DNA from: Bacteroidota bacterium
Lineage (GTDB): Bacteria; Bacteroidota; Bacteroidia; Cytophagales; Cyclobacteriaceae
Reading direction: 5' to 3'
Length of the DNA stretch: 64,000 nt
NCBI GenBank assembly: GCA_016866385.1
Contig: VGMU01000002.1
Location: 1-64,000 of the forward strand
Shown: positions 9,187-18,580 of the stretch, piece by piece
Numbering within the stretch: the first letter of the stretch is position 1
Layout: the number at the start of each line of letters is the position of its first letter
The notes under the pieces: generated by a model
The model's input: only the letters and a program-made list of their open reading frames with translations
Databases searched by the model: none
Told to the model about the DNA's origin: nothing
Translations under genes and position numbers: made by a program

Positions 9187-10575
9187 TTACCAAACCCAAG
9201 TACCTGTGGCGCCTGCTGGGAGAGAGGCTGGAAAAGAGGTGGAATTTTCTTTGATTTCAAAGCGAATTTCCTTGGCAGAGTTGTTATGAACAATCAGTAC
9301 TTTTTTGCTATCGGGCCGGGTAAATGCCACATTGGGTAGCCCTTTGGGTGAATTTGATCCGATTCTTGTGGATCCTGGATCTACCCATTTGCTCGCATGA
9401 GCAATGACATAATAGGCAGGATTGCGGGTTACCGCATCCCCATCAATAGTGATGGCACCCAAACAACGATCACAGCCCCCACGATCCGTATGAGGAGTCA
9501 GTTCCGGATTGGAACTCAGGTTCCATTCCAAGACCGTCTTCGCCCAATTTCGAGGTGCTTCAATCAGTAAGTTTTTGACATGCCAGGCAATGTCTCCTTC
9601 TAAGTTGCCCGGTGATCCCACCCACTGTTCGGTAAAGTAGAGATTCTTGTCAGGAAAGGCACGATGCACCTCGGAAAGGGCTTCGATTTGCCCTCCATAG
9701 AGGTGAAAGGCAGAGCCATCAATGTAGGGATTGGCTATTGGATCACTGAGGACAGTGATCGGATAATCTGGTCGATCGGCATTGTGATCGTAGACAATGA
9801 TTTTGGTTTGGATTCCTGCTTGTTGGAAAGCAGGTCCCAAATGCTGCCCAATGAATCGAGCCTGCTGCTCGGGAAGCATGAGTAGGGAAGGGTTGTTGCC
9901 TGGATGGAGCGGTTCGTTTTGGATGGTGAGCGCATCGATGGTAAATCCACGCTTGCCCATTTCCTGTATGTATTTGACCAAATACTGGGCATAGCTGGCC
10001 TCAAATTCCGGCAAAAGCGATCCACCTCGAGTATCTCGATTGTCCTTCATCCAAGTAGGAGGTGACCAGGGGGAAGCCATCAGCCTTAGCTTTGGATTGA
10101 TGGCTAGGATTTGTTTTAGGATAGGGAGTACATCCAGCGTATCGTAGCTTAGGCTGAATTGGCTCAGTGTAGGATCCGTACCCTTTGGATCTTTTAGATC
10201 ATTGTAAGAAAAAGGAAAGGCATTCAAATCCGATGCTGCTACGGGCAAGCGCAAGTAGGATATACGGATATCGTTTTCGCCTGAACCAAACAATTCATGG
10301 AGGATAGTTTGCCTTGCTGAATCGCTCATAGAAAGCAAATGGCTAGCCGAACCCTGGCTTAAGGTAAATCCAAAGCCATCCATGGATTGATACAGGGAAT
10401 CTGTGTACAAACTGATCTTTTCCGTAGGCTCTCCAGTAGGAACACTTGGACTAGGCTGCTTTTGGAAAAGAATCCCCGCCTTGGGGTCGGTGAGCCAAAA
10501 AGAAGGGGTCTGTCCTTTGACAGAAAAGCCAAAAACGAGTAGTAGACAGAGGAGTAGGGTAGGTCGGATAGGCAT
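9187..10575 (-). CDS. glycoside hydrolase family 30 (glucosylceramidase-like)
   Basis: SMDGFGFTLSQGSASHL, RISYLRLPVAASDLNAF, LMASPWSPPTWMKDN, TIQNEPLHPGN, YFTEQWVGSPG. Track ORF starts at 10602, but the signal peptide MPIRPTLLLCLLLVFGFSVKGQ starts at 10575 and the longer start lies inside a repeat. Confidence 0.9.
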   Translation of the reverse strand: MPIRPTLLLCLLLVFGFSVKGQTPSFWLTDPKAGILFQKQPSPSVPTGEPTEKISLYTDSLYQSMDGFGFTLSQGSASHLLSMSDSARQTILHELFGSGENDIRISYLRLPVAASDLNAFPFSYNDLKDPKGTDPTLSQFSLSYDTLDVLPILKQILAINPKLRLMASPWSPPTWMKDNRDTRGGSLLPEFEASYAQYLVKYIQEMGKRGFTIDALTIQNEPLHPGNNPSLLMLPEQQARFIGQHLGPAFQQAGIQTKIIVYDHNADRPDYPITVLSDPIANPYIDGSAFHLYGGQIEALSEVHRAFPDKNLYFTEQWVGSPGNLEGDIAWHVKNLLIEAPRNWAKTVLEWNLSSNPELTPHTDRGGCDRCLGAITIDGDAVTRNPAYYVIAHASKWVDPGSTRIGSNSPKGLPNVAFTRPDSKKVLIVHNNSAKEIRFEIKENSTSFPASLPAGATGTWVW

Positions 10576-10577
10576 GT

Positions 10578-10672
10578 TATAAACCTTTGAGGTTTCATTC
10601 AAAACCTCGAAGGTTTAAAATTTCGAAGTTTCCCAAATCCTTCGAGGTTTAAAAAACCTCAAAGGTTATTTT
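10578..10672. repeat. nested inverted-repeat cluster (four AAACCTYYGAGGTTT-type units)
   Basis: Units: AAACCTTTGAGGTTT, AAACCTCGAAGGTTT, ATCCTTCGAGGTTT, AAACCTCAAAGGTT; unit 1 is the reverse complement of unit 4 and unit 2 of unit 3. Confidence 0.8.
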
Positions 10673-11628
10673 CTAGCAAGTGCTCTTTTGGCAGCTTTGA
10701 CTATGTTTTCGGCATTGAGGCCATACTTTTCTAGTAGCTGCGTAGGGGTACCCGACTCCCCAAAGCTATCGTTGACACCCACGTACTCCAAGGGAGCAGG
10801 GTAGTGGCGAATCAGGGTTTGGGCAATGCTGTCTCCAAGACCACCGTGGAGTTGGTGCTCTTCGGCGGATACGGCACAACCTGTTTTCTGCACCGATTCC
10901 AAAATTGCTTCGGTGTCCAAAGGCTTGATCGTGTGAATGTTGATTACCTCGGCATGGATTCCTTCTTCACGAAGCATGGCTTCAGCGACCACGGCTTCCC
11001 ATACCAGGTGTCCTGTAGCAAAGAGGGTCAGGTCTTTTCCATCGATCATCTTCCATGCTTTACCAATTTCAAATTTTTGGTTTGCAGGAGTGAAAATCGG
11101 CCAACTTGGGCGTCCAAAGCGAAGGTAAACTGGTCCTTCGTGTTCGGCGATGGCAAGCGTGGCAGCCTTGGTTTGGTTGTAGTCGCAAGGGTTGATCACC
11201 GTCATGTGTGGAAGCATTTTCATCATGCCCAAGTCTTCAAGGATCTGGTGCGTGGCTCCATCTTCTCCAAGCGTCAATCCTGCGTGTGAAGCACAGATTT
11301 TTACGTTCTTGTCCGAATAGGCTACCGATTGACGAATTTGATCGTACACGCGTCCTGTGGCAAAGTTGGCAAAGGTACCTGCAAAGGGAATTTTCCCTCC
11401 CAAGGCCATTCCTGCAGCTAGGCCGATCATGTTGGCCTCAGCGATGCCGGTTTGGAAGAAGCGATCTGGAAATTCTTTCTGGAAGTCTCCCATTTTTAAG
11501 GAACCTATCAAATCGGCACAAAGGCCTACCACATTTGGGTTTCTTCTTCCTGCTTCCAAAAACCCGTCACCAAAGCCTGAGCGGGTGTCTTTCTTTTCGG
11601 TATAGGTATATTTTAAGTCTAAGCTCAT
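10666..11628 (-). CDS. transketolase C-terminal section (pyrimidine-binding + C domain)
   Basis: RSGFGDGFLEAGRRNPNVVGLCADLIGSLKM..., GIAEANMIGLAAGMALGGKIPFAGTFA, SHAGLTLGEDGATHQ, FGRPSWPI. Confidence 0.95.
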   Translation of the reverse strand: MSLDLKYTYTEKKDTRSGFGDGFLEAGRRNPNVVGLCADLIGSLKMGDFQKEFPDRFFQTGIAEANMIGLAAGMALGGKIPFAGTFANFATGRVYDQIRQSVAYSDKNVKICASHAGLTLGEDGATHQILEDLGMMKMLPHMTVINPCDYNQTKAATLAIAEHEGPVYLRFGRPSWPIFTPANQKFEIGKAWKMIDGKDLTLFATGHLVWEAVVAEAMLREEGIHAEVINIHTIKPLDTEAILESVQKTGCAVSAEEHQLHGGLGDSIAQTLIRHYPAPLEYVGVNDSFGESGTPTQLLEKYGLNAENIVKAAKRALARK

Positions 11629-11652
11629 CTTTTTGTCTTTTGCAATGGATAA

Positions 11653-12504
11653 TTAATAATCGCCAAGTGTTTCTTCCAATTGACCCAAGGCCAAGGCCAA
11701 TTGCTCGTCATTTGGCGGGGAACCGTGCCACTTGTGGGTACCCACCATGAAATCGACCCCATAGCCCATTTCCGTGTAGAGCAGATTCAAGATGGGTTTG
11801 CCTTTTCCCGTAAGGGATTTGGCTTTTTCCAAACCAGCAATTACCGATGCGAGATCATTACCCTCTTTGGTTTCGATAACTTCCCAGCCAAAGGCTTCCC
11901 ACTTGGCTTTGAGGTTTTTTAGGTCCATCACCTTTTCGGTAGGACCATCTATCTGCTGCCCATTGTAATCTACAGTTGCAATCACATGGTCCATCCCATA
12001 ATGGGCGGCATACATGGCGGCCTCCCAAACTTGTCCTTCTTGCAATTCTCCATCGCCCATGAGCACATAGACCAAACTCTTATCTTGATCTATTTTTTTG
12101 GCTTGTGCAGCCCCAAGTGCCACCGATAATCCTTGTCCCAAGGAACCGGAAGCGATGCGAATGCCAGGTAAATGTTCGTGGGTGGCGGGATGGCCCTGGA
12201 GTCTGGAATTCAGTTTTCGGAAAGTTTTTAACTCTGCAACTGGAAAATAGCCACTACGGGCCAATACGGAATACCAGCCAGCCGATAGGTGGCCATTGGA
12301 TAGGAAAAAGAGATCTTCTCCTTTTCCATTCATTTGAAAATCAGGGTTGTGATGGAGCTGGTCAAAGTAGAGGGCTACAAAAAATTCGGCACAGCCTAGG
12401 GGCGCTCCAGGATGTCCGGATTGTACCGCATGTACCATGCGCAATACGTCTCTGCGGAGTTGGCTACAGATCTTTTGTAGCTCAGGTAGGGATAGTTTTT
12501 TCAT
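11653..12504 (-). CDS. transketolase N-terminal section (ThDP-binding)
   Basis: AVQSGHPGAPLGCAEFFVALYFDQLHHNP, SNGHLSAGWYSVLARSGYF, GSLGQGLSVALGAA, MGDGELQEGQVWEAAMYAAHY...VDYNGQQIDG. Confidence 0.95.
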   Translation of the reverse strand: MKKLSLPELQKICSQLRRDVLRMVHAVQSGHPGAPLGCAEFFVALYFDQLHHNPDFQMNGKGEDLFFLSNGHLSAGWYSVLARSGYFPVAELKTFRKLNSRLQGHPATHEHLPGIRIASGSLGQGLSVALGAAQAKKIDQDKSLVYVLMGDGELQEGQVWEAAMYAAHYGMDHVIATVDYNGQQIDGPTEKVMDLKNLKAKWEAFGWEVIETKEGNDLASVIAGLEKAKSLTGKGKPILNLLYTEMGYGVDFMVGTHKWHGSPPNDEQLALALGQLEETLGDY

Positions 12505-12513
12505 GAGGCTAGT

Positions 12514-12963
12514 TTACTTGAGTACTTGTGCCGTATGGTTCTTGGTATCTACTTTTTCGATGATTTCAGTGATTTTACCAGCTTCATCGATGACAAAGGT
12601 GGTCCGTGCGGTACCCATGTAGGCACGGCCATACATGGATTTTTCTACCCAAGTTCCGTAAGCCTGATGGATACTCAAATCGGTATCGGCGAGTAAGGAA
12701 AAAGGGAGATTTTGCTTTTCAATAAATTTTTTGTGCGATTTTACATCGTCCGAGCTTACTCCCAAAACCACATAACCCGCTTTTAGTAGTGCATCGTAAT
12801 TGTCTCGAAGATTGCAGGCTTGGGCTGTGCAGCCTGGAGTAGCATCCTTGGGATAGAAGTACAGAATTACCTTTTTACCTCTATAATCAGATAATTTAAC
12901 GTTTGCCCCTGATTCAATTTTTCCTTCAAAATCTGGAGCCAGTTGTCCAACGGAGAGTGCCAT
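12514..12963 (-). CDS. bcp: thioredoxin-dependent thiol peroxidase (Bcp/PrxQ)
   Basis: MALSVGQLAPDFEGKIESG...VILYFYPKDATPGCTAQACNLRDNYDALLKAGYVVLGVSSDD. Start placed at MALSVG; the longer track start overlaps the upstream gene. Confidence 0.93.
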   Translation of the reverse strand: MALSVGQLAPDFEGKIESGANVKLSDYRGKKVILYFYPKDATPGCTAQACNLRDNYDALLKAGYVVLGVSSDDVKSHKKFIEKQNLPFSLLADTDLSIHQAYGTWVEKSMYGRAYMGTARTTFVIDEAGKITEIIEKVDTKNHTAQVLK

Positions 12964-12986
12964 GATCGTAGTAGTTTGGTTTGCAA

Positions 12987-14882
12987 TTAATTTAGTATTC
13001 CTTTCCATTCGGCCACATTACCTGCCATATCGGTAACTCGAACCACTGCGTTTCCTTTGAGCGGTTGATTTTGAGAACTTTCTGACCAGATTACTGCTTG
13101 TTTGTGTTCGTACCTCATCCACACCCATTCTCCATTGACCCAGGCTTCAAAGCTTTTAATTCCCGATAGGTTGTCTTTGATGGTAAAACGCATTCCCTGG
13201 CTGTTTACTCGAATGGGGGTGATGCTTGGATTAGTAATATCTTCTGCCAAAACAAAACTACCAAAATTTCTGGTTTTGAATTGGATTTGATTTCCTTTCC
13301 ATTCCCCACCTACAAAACTTCTGGACCCATTGGCAGCTCTTTGGTAGACATGGGTTTTCGATTTATTTCCTGCATACCCCGACACCTCCCAGGTAGCTTC
13401 TATGGGATTCCAGAGGTATTGGAGAGGATCCCCGAGTTCCAGTGTAGGAGCGCTGGCAGTGCCGGAATGTACCGCCCTTAAATACAAGTCTTCTAGGAGG
13501 CTGTTGGACTCTGTTCTTACTTGAAGCCTGGGAGTGGCATGAAGGTGCTCTTTTCCTACGGGAAAATGCCCCAAGATATCTGGAACATATATTTCTGAAC
13601 ACAAGTCAATTTTACTAGGGATACCAAACCTTAGGTCCCATAGGTAAGTCCTGCTGGCAGCATCTTGGTAGGCTGGCATAAGTTCATAAGAAGTAGTGCC
13701 CACGATAAATTTGGCAAGCCCGCCCTTGGTTGTCTGGGCGACCTTGATTTTCATAATATTTTTAAAATAGCTTACCTGAGGAGATGGAGGGGCGCTTCCA
13801 TCCGATTTGGTGGAATCCAAGTCTGCACCTAGCAAGGTAAGTTGTATGTTGCGCGTATTGTTGTAGGCGTCGATAAGTTTGATTTGAATTTTCTTTTTTA
13901 TCCCGGTCTCTAATTGGAAAACGCCAATTTCGGGAGTCTTAGGTTGGAAAAAATCAAATTTTAGGTCGGGTTGGTGGTAGAGTTTTGAAAATCTATTTTG
14001 GTGGGTATGGAGCAGGAAGTGCCTTGAAAAATTAAAGTCAACTTTATCTACAGTGAGTTTGTAAAGTAATCCAGATTCATCATACACTTCAAACTTGGGA
14101 AAACCATTTTGATTTTCTGCACCATCCAACTTATCGTAGCCTTGAATTTCAATACCTACTTTGCCGCTGATTTGAATGGGTTCTGCGAGGTTATAGCCCG
14201 TTCCACTCAGGGTAGGAGTAAGCTCGAGGCGTTGAAATTTACCGTTTACACGGCTATCAATTTCAAGGGGAACAATAGCTATTTTTTGAGGAGTGGGAGG
14301 AATCTTGTCTAGGATTTCGGAATATCCAGCCAAAAGGGGATCCAAAGCTCTATCCAAACTATCCCTGATTTCAAAGTGCAGGTGTGGCCCACCAGAGCTG
14401 CCAGTATTGCCTCCATAAGCTATCAGTTGACCTTTTTTAACCATCAACTCACCCGGTTGGGGGGCTACTTCCAGTTCCTGCTGTTTTGCAGCATAGACTT
14501 TTGTCTTTATCCAAGCGTGAAGGCTGGGATTAAAATTTCTAAGGTGACCGTATAGCGTGATGTGACCGCTAGGATGCTTGAGGTAAATGACATTGCCGTA
14601 GCCAAAAGAGGAGATTTTAATGCGATGTATCCATCCCTCTGCTGCTGCATAGATGGGTTCCCCTTCCACGCCACCAAATTTGTAATCCAGCCCAGTATGA
14701 AAATGATTGGGTCGTAGTTCAGAAAAATTTCCAGAAAGGAAGTTTCTCACCCCCGGTTTGACAGGGGATTGGAAATATCCTTTTTGAATAGATTGAGAAT
14801 AGAGGTCGTTTTTAACCCCTGTAAAAAGTAGAAAAACGAAAACCAACCCTTTATTTAATCTCCACATGCAGCATTTTTTCAT
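12987..14882 (-). CDS. M23 family metallopeptidase (extracellular)
   Basis: NHFHTGLDYKFGGVEGEPIYAAAEGWIHRIKISSFGYGNVIYLKHPSGHITLYGHL...GGPHLHFEIRDS (LytM/M23 HxxxD and HLHFE). Confidence 0.93.
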   Translation of the reverse strand: MKKCCMWRLNKGLVFVFLLFTGVKNDLYSQSIQKGYFQSPVKPGVRNFLSGNFSELRPNHFHTGLDYKFGGVEGEPIYAAAEGWIHRIKISSFGYGNVIYLKHPSGHITLYGHLRNFNPSLHAWIKTKVYAAKQQELEVAPQPGELMVKKGQLIAYGGNTGSSGGPHLHFEIRDSLDRALDPLLAGYSEILDKIPPTPQKIAIVPLEIDSRVNGKFQRLELTPTLSGTGYNLAEPIQISGKVGIEIQGYDKLDGAENQNGFPKFEVYDESGLLYKLTVDKVDFNFSRHFLLHTHQNRFSKLYHQPDLKFDFFQPKTPEIGVFQLETGIKKKIQIKLIDAYNNTRNIQLTLLGADLDSTKSDGSAPPSPQVSYFKNIMKIKVAQTTKGGLAKFIVGTTSYELMPAYQDAASRTYLWDLRFGIPSKIDLCSEIYVPDILGHFPVGKEHLHATPRLQVRTESNSLLEDLYLRAVHSGTASAPTLELGDPLQYLWNPIEATWEVSGYAGNKSKTHVYQRAANGSRSFVGGEWKGNQIQFKTRNFGSFVLAEDITNPSITPIRVNSQGMRFTIKDNLSGIKSFEAWVNGEWVWMRYEHKQAVIWSESSQNQPLKGNAVVRVTDMAGNVAEWKGILN

Positions 14883-15462
14883 TTTCCATAAAACCAATGA
14901 GTTGATCACCCACCTGTACAGGCCCGACTCCTGCAGGGGTTCCGGTGTAGATTAAATCTCCTTTTTTGAGGGTAAAATATTGGGACACGTAGGAAATGAT
15001 GGTTGCAAAATCAAATAGCATCAAGCTGGTATTCCCTTTTTGCCTGATCTCTCCATTTACCTCCAGGTGGAAATTGATGTCCTTCAAATTTTTGAATTCA
15101 TCAACAGATTTGAATGCTCCCACGGGTGCGGAGCCATTAAACGCCTTGGCAATCTCCCAAGGCAGTCCTTTGGCTTTGCATTGGTCTTGGAGGTCGCGGG
15201 CAGTGAAATCTATACCCAATCCAATCTCCTCCACGTAGCGGTGAGCAAATTGAGGCTGTATGTACTTTCCTTCTTTGGATATTTTGAGCACCAGCTCGAT
15301 TTCGTGGTGGATATTTTTTGAAAAATCTGGATAAAAAAAGGGAGCATCGTTCTTCAACAGCGCCGTCTCTGGCTTGAGAAACACCACCGGTTGCCCTGGC
15401 TGCTCATTTTTCAATTCTTCGATATGGGCCACATAATTGCGGCCAATGCAGATGATTTTCAT
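14851..15462 (-). CDS. fumarylacetoacetate hydrolase family protein
   Basis: MKIICIGRNYVAHIEELKNEQPGQPVVFLKPETALL...HHEIELVLKI...GLGIDFTARDLQ...GDLIYTGTPAGVGPVQVGD. Confidence 0.95.
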   Translation of the reverse strand: MKIICIGRNYVAHIEELKNEQPGQPVVFLKPETALLKNDAPFFYPDFSKNIHHEIELVLKISKEGKYIQPQFAHRYVEEIGLGIDFTARDLQDQCKAKGLPWEIAKAFNGSAPVGAFKSVDEFKNLKDINFHLEVNGEIRQKGNTSLMLFDFATIISYVSQYFTLKKGDLIYTGTPAGVGPVQVGDQLIGFMENEKMLHVEIK

Positions 15463-15490
15463 CGTAGCGTTGGAATTAAAGTCTATTCAT

Positions 15491-16180
15491 TTAAAAACTA
15501 ATTTTTTTGATTTCGTCCAGCAACTTCTCCATCCATTGCGAGTAGATCCCTGGTGAGGGATGGAGCTGGTCTGCCACTACCCCCTCCGGCAATCCCCCCT
15601 GGATTCGGTACTCCTCAGTGATGTCTAGAAACCGTATGCCGTGTTTGTCGCAAATTTCTTTTTTGCTTCGATTGTAGTCATCAATTGCCTTGGCCACTTG
15701 CTTGGAATCCACCCCTTTTTGAATGGCAAAGGGAGTGACCCCCCAATCTGGAATGGACAAGACCATCACCCGATCTTTATTTCCTCTTGCAAAGGCAAGG
15801 GCTCGCAGCAACATTTTTTCAAAATCCACAGCAAAAGATTCTACCGATCGACCGCGGTACTGGTTATTTACCCCAATGAGCAAAGTTACTAGGTCGTAGC
15901 CTGCTGCGTCCGTGGCAGTGGCTTGAATTCCCGCTTCCAGTTCGTCCACAGTCCAGCCTGTCTTTGCAATGAGCAGGGGAGGCGCAAAGGGCCTATCGGA
16001 GGCGACATTCCATGCCTGGACGAGCTGCATAGGATATCGAGCGCTTGACTCCACGCCTTCTCCTATGGTATAGCTATCCCCCAAAGCCAGGTATCGTAGC
16101 TGGAGATGTTGGGCAGATGCTGTCATGGGGCTGAAAAAGGCTAGAAAAAGGAAAAAGGAGAGTAGGGTTTGGATATTCAT
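15491..16180 (-). CDS. SGNH/GDSL hydrolase family protein, exported
   Basis: LRYLALGDSYTIGEGVESSARYP (block I), LIGVNNQYRG (block III), DQLHPSPGIYSQW (block V). Confidence 0.92.
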   Translation of the reverse strand: MNIQTLLSFFLFLAFFSPMTASAQHLQLRYLALGDSYTIGEGVESSARYPMQLVQAWNVASDRPFAPPLLIAKTGWTVDELEAGIQATATDAAGYDLVTLLIGVNNQYRGRSVESFAVDFEKMLLRALAFARGNKDRVMVLSIPDWGVTPFAIQKGVDSKQVAKAIDDYNRSKKEICDKHGIRFLDITEEYRIQGGLPEGVVADQLHPSPGIYSQWMEKLLDEIKKISF

Positions 16181-16184
16181 GATG

Positions 16185-17228
16185 TTAACTGGAAGTAAAC
16201 ACGTTTTCCAACATGGTGATGGTGCCAGAATTGGCATTCATCCTCACTTTTGCTCCTATGGGCAAAATAAATTGCTTGGGAATGTGGCCTATCATGGCTC
16301 CGATGTAAGCAGGAATTCCCAAGGGAAGAATGTAATGGTCCATGAGTTGATCTACGGTAAATGCCCCGTATCCACTGCCCGGTTTGCATTCGGAGCATTG
16401 TCCGAATATAAAGCCTTTTATTTTGGACAAGGTTCCATTGAGCTGCAGCGTACTCATCATGCGATCGATGCGGTAGGGGTCTTCTCCTACATCTTCTGTA
16501 AATAATATAGAATCTTGAAAATCAGGGTAATATGGTGTTCCAGATAAAGCAGTTAATACGGTTAAATTTCCTCCCAAAATTTTTCCGTCTACGCTACCGG
16601 AGCTGAGGGTTTGAATTCTATTTCCCTTGGCTACCAAATCGTCTCCTTTTCCAATTTGATTTTTGAAAGAAACCAGTTTCTGTTCAAAAAAGACCTGTTG
16701 AAATTGGCTAACGTGATAGCTATTCCAGCTGCCTGATCCATTGGGACCATGGAAGGAAATCAAGCCGGTTTGACTTTGAATGGCACAGTGCAAGGCGGTA
16801 ATATCGGAATATCCCATCAGCGCTTTGGGGTTGGCTTTGATCACCTGGTAATCGAGTAGGGGAAGAATCCTAGCTGCTCCAGATCCGCCCCTTAAGCAGA
16901 CGATGGCGCTGATTTCTGGATCGGCAAACATGGCATTGAGATCCTCAGCTCTTTCTTGATCTGTACCTGCCAGATGCCCAAAGCGATTTTTTAAATTTTC
17001 ACCCAGTTTGACTTCAAGTCCTAAGGCTTCCATGGCCTCTTGGGCATAGGTAAACTCCATGCGATCGGCAGTAGCAGCAGAAGGGCTTACGATTCCTACT
17101 TTTTGCCCTTTTTGAAGGGCTTTTGGTCTCAAGGTGCCTGAGGCGGGGGAGCTGGCAAAATCAAAGGATAGAAAGGGGCCCGCCGTAGCGAGGAGGCCTA
17201 AGGATTTTAAAAATGCTCGGGTGTGCAT
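16185..17228 (-). CDS. S66 family LD-carboxypeptidase
   Basis: VGIVSPSAATADRMEF, AIVCLRGGSGAARILPLLDY, ALMGYSDITALHCAI, FHGPNGSGSW, KILGGNLTVLTALSGTPY, LFTEDVGEDPYRIDRM. Confidence 0.93.
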   Translation of the reverse strand: MHTRAFLKSLGLLATAGPFLSFDFASSPASGTLRPKALQKGQKVGIVSPSAATADRMEFTYAQEAMEALGLEVKLGENLKNRFGHLAGTDQERAEDLNAMFADPEISAIVCLRGGSGAARILPLLDYQVIKANPKALMGYSDITALHCAIQSQTGLISFHGPNGSGSWNSYHVSQFQQVFFEQKLVSFKNQIGKGDDLVAKGNRIQTLSSGSVDGKILGGNLTVLTALSGTPYYPDFQDSILFTEDVGEDPYRIDRMMSTLQLNGTLSKIKGFIFGQCSECKPGSGYGAFTVDQLMDHYILPLGIPAYIGAMIGHIPKQFILPIGAKVRMNANSGTITMLENVFTSS

Positions 17229-17290
17229 AGGGTTGGGGTTTCGGGTAAACGTTATGCTAAGACCTGTAAGCTACTAAAATCAAAAACAGG

Positions 17291-18580
17291 TTAAAAGTGG
17301 TCTTTGATATAAAGCATCACTTTTTCGACTTCCTTTCTCACGGTAGATACAGGATAGGGAAAATTAGTGTTCATAAAAGCAAAGGCATAGGTTTTTCCGG
17401 ACCGTGTTTTTACCATTCCTGCCAAATTATAGGAATGGCTCATGCTGCCTGTTTTCGCAAATACATAGGGCTTTTCGGCTTGAAAGGAATTTTTAAGGGT
17501 ACCCGTTTTTCCACCTACAGCAAGATATTCTCCAAGTTGATCCTCTGGAATAAGTTCGGTGAGTTTTTCAACTACCCGCACCAAGGATCTTGGAGTGAGC
17601 AAGTTGTGCCTGCTTAAGCCACTACCATCCACCCATTTGGGTGTGTCAGGAAGGTCGGCTAGAGCTATCTTTTGCACATATTCTATTGCTCTTTCCGAGT
17701 CTAAGGTTTGAAAAAGCTTATCTGAGACCATAAAAAGCAACTGTTCAGCTAAAAAATTATCGCTTTCTACCATCATTTCTTTCAACATTGGCGCCAAGGC
17801 ACCTGCACGCCACAGGTTGTGCTTCGCAGGCAAGGAATCTGGCTGGTAAATCACTGGAATACCCAGTTCTTGGCTCGCTAATGACGCTAGCACCTGGGGT
17901 TGTACCAGAAAGGGAATAAATTTTTCCTTGCCCACAAATGTACTGGGGTTGTAAAAAAAGGTGTTGCTATGGAAATCCCTTTGCACTTCTGAAAGTGCTT
18001 GGGAACTGCTTTTTAATTGAGATTGGAAATAGGAAGGAATAAGTTGAAGGGAGTCATTTTTGACCACTTCCACCAAATTGCCATACATGGGTAAGGAACT
18101 TCGCTCTGCGGAATAATCGTAATAATAATCGTCCCATTGCCATCCGTATCCAAAGCTTGGAGAAACCTGATTTGCATCAGAAAATTGCACCACGCTATGG
18201 GCTGCAATTAGTTGTTTAAAATTGGGTTGAGCCAATTTCTTGTATTTCCAACTTGGGTCTCCAGCTCCCCAAATTTTTAAGGTATCTCCAGAGGATACGT
18301 AGCGAAGGGTATGGGTGCTGTCTTGCAGCACCAGTAAGGAAGCATATAGGGTGAGTAACTTAGCGGTAGAAGCAGGAATAAACCTCAGATGGCTATTTTT
18401 TTCATAGACCACTTGCTTTTTTTCTAGGTCGTAGAGCATAAAGCCTGTAAGGTGAGCAGAGAAAAAATTTGGCGCCCCTAAGGAGGTTTCCAAACCGGCT
18501 ATAGACTCAGGAGAAACTTGCGCTTGGGCACTTCCCAAGAAGAAGTTTAGGATAAGAAGTAGGGCAAAAAAGGTTTTCAA
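17291..18580 (-). CDS. dacB: D-alanyl-D-alanine carboxypeptidase (PBP4/DacB family)
   Basis: FIPASTAKLLTLYASLL (SxxK), VESDNFLAEQLL (SxN), GGKTGTLKNSF (KTG). Probable TTG start at 18580 overlapping the upstream stop (TTGA). Confidence 0.9.
   Translation of the reverse strand: MKTFFALLLILNFFLGSAQAQVSPESIAGLETSLGAPNFFSAHLTGFMLYDLEKKQVVYEKNSHLRFIPASTAKLLTLYASLLVLQDSTHTLRYVSSGDTLKIWGAGDPSWKYKKLAQPNFKQLIAAHSVVQFSDANQVSPSFGYGWQWDDYYYDYSAERSSLPMYGNLVEVVKNDSLQLIPSYFQSQLKSSSQALSEVQRDFHSNTFFYNPSTFVGKEKFIPFLVQPQVLASLASQELGIPVIYQPDSLPAKHNLWRAGALAPMLKEMMVESDNFLAEQLLFMVSDKLFQTLDSERAIEYVQKIALADLPDTPKWVDGSGLSRHNLLTPRSLVRVVEKLTELIPEDQLGEYLAVGGKTGTLKNSFQAEKPYVFAKTGSMSHSYNLAGMVKTRSGKTYAFAFMNTNFPYPVSTVRKEVEKVMLYIKDHF

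Noticed and set aside
10578-10672. CRISPR-like or phage origin repeat
   Set aside because: Units alternate in orientation with no uniform spacers and no cas genes nearby.
11208-11750. 180-aa plus-strand ORF antisense to transketolase
   Set aside because: Low-complexity, no domain, shadow of a well-supported gene; same for most other antisense ORFs in the track (e.g. 7287-7667, 8016-8549, 10804-11289, 12105-12506, 26260-26646, 56114-56512).
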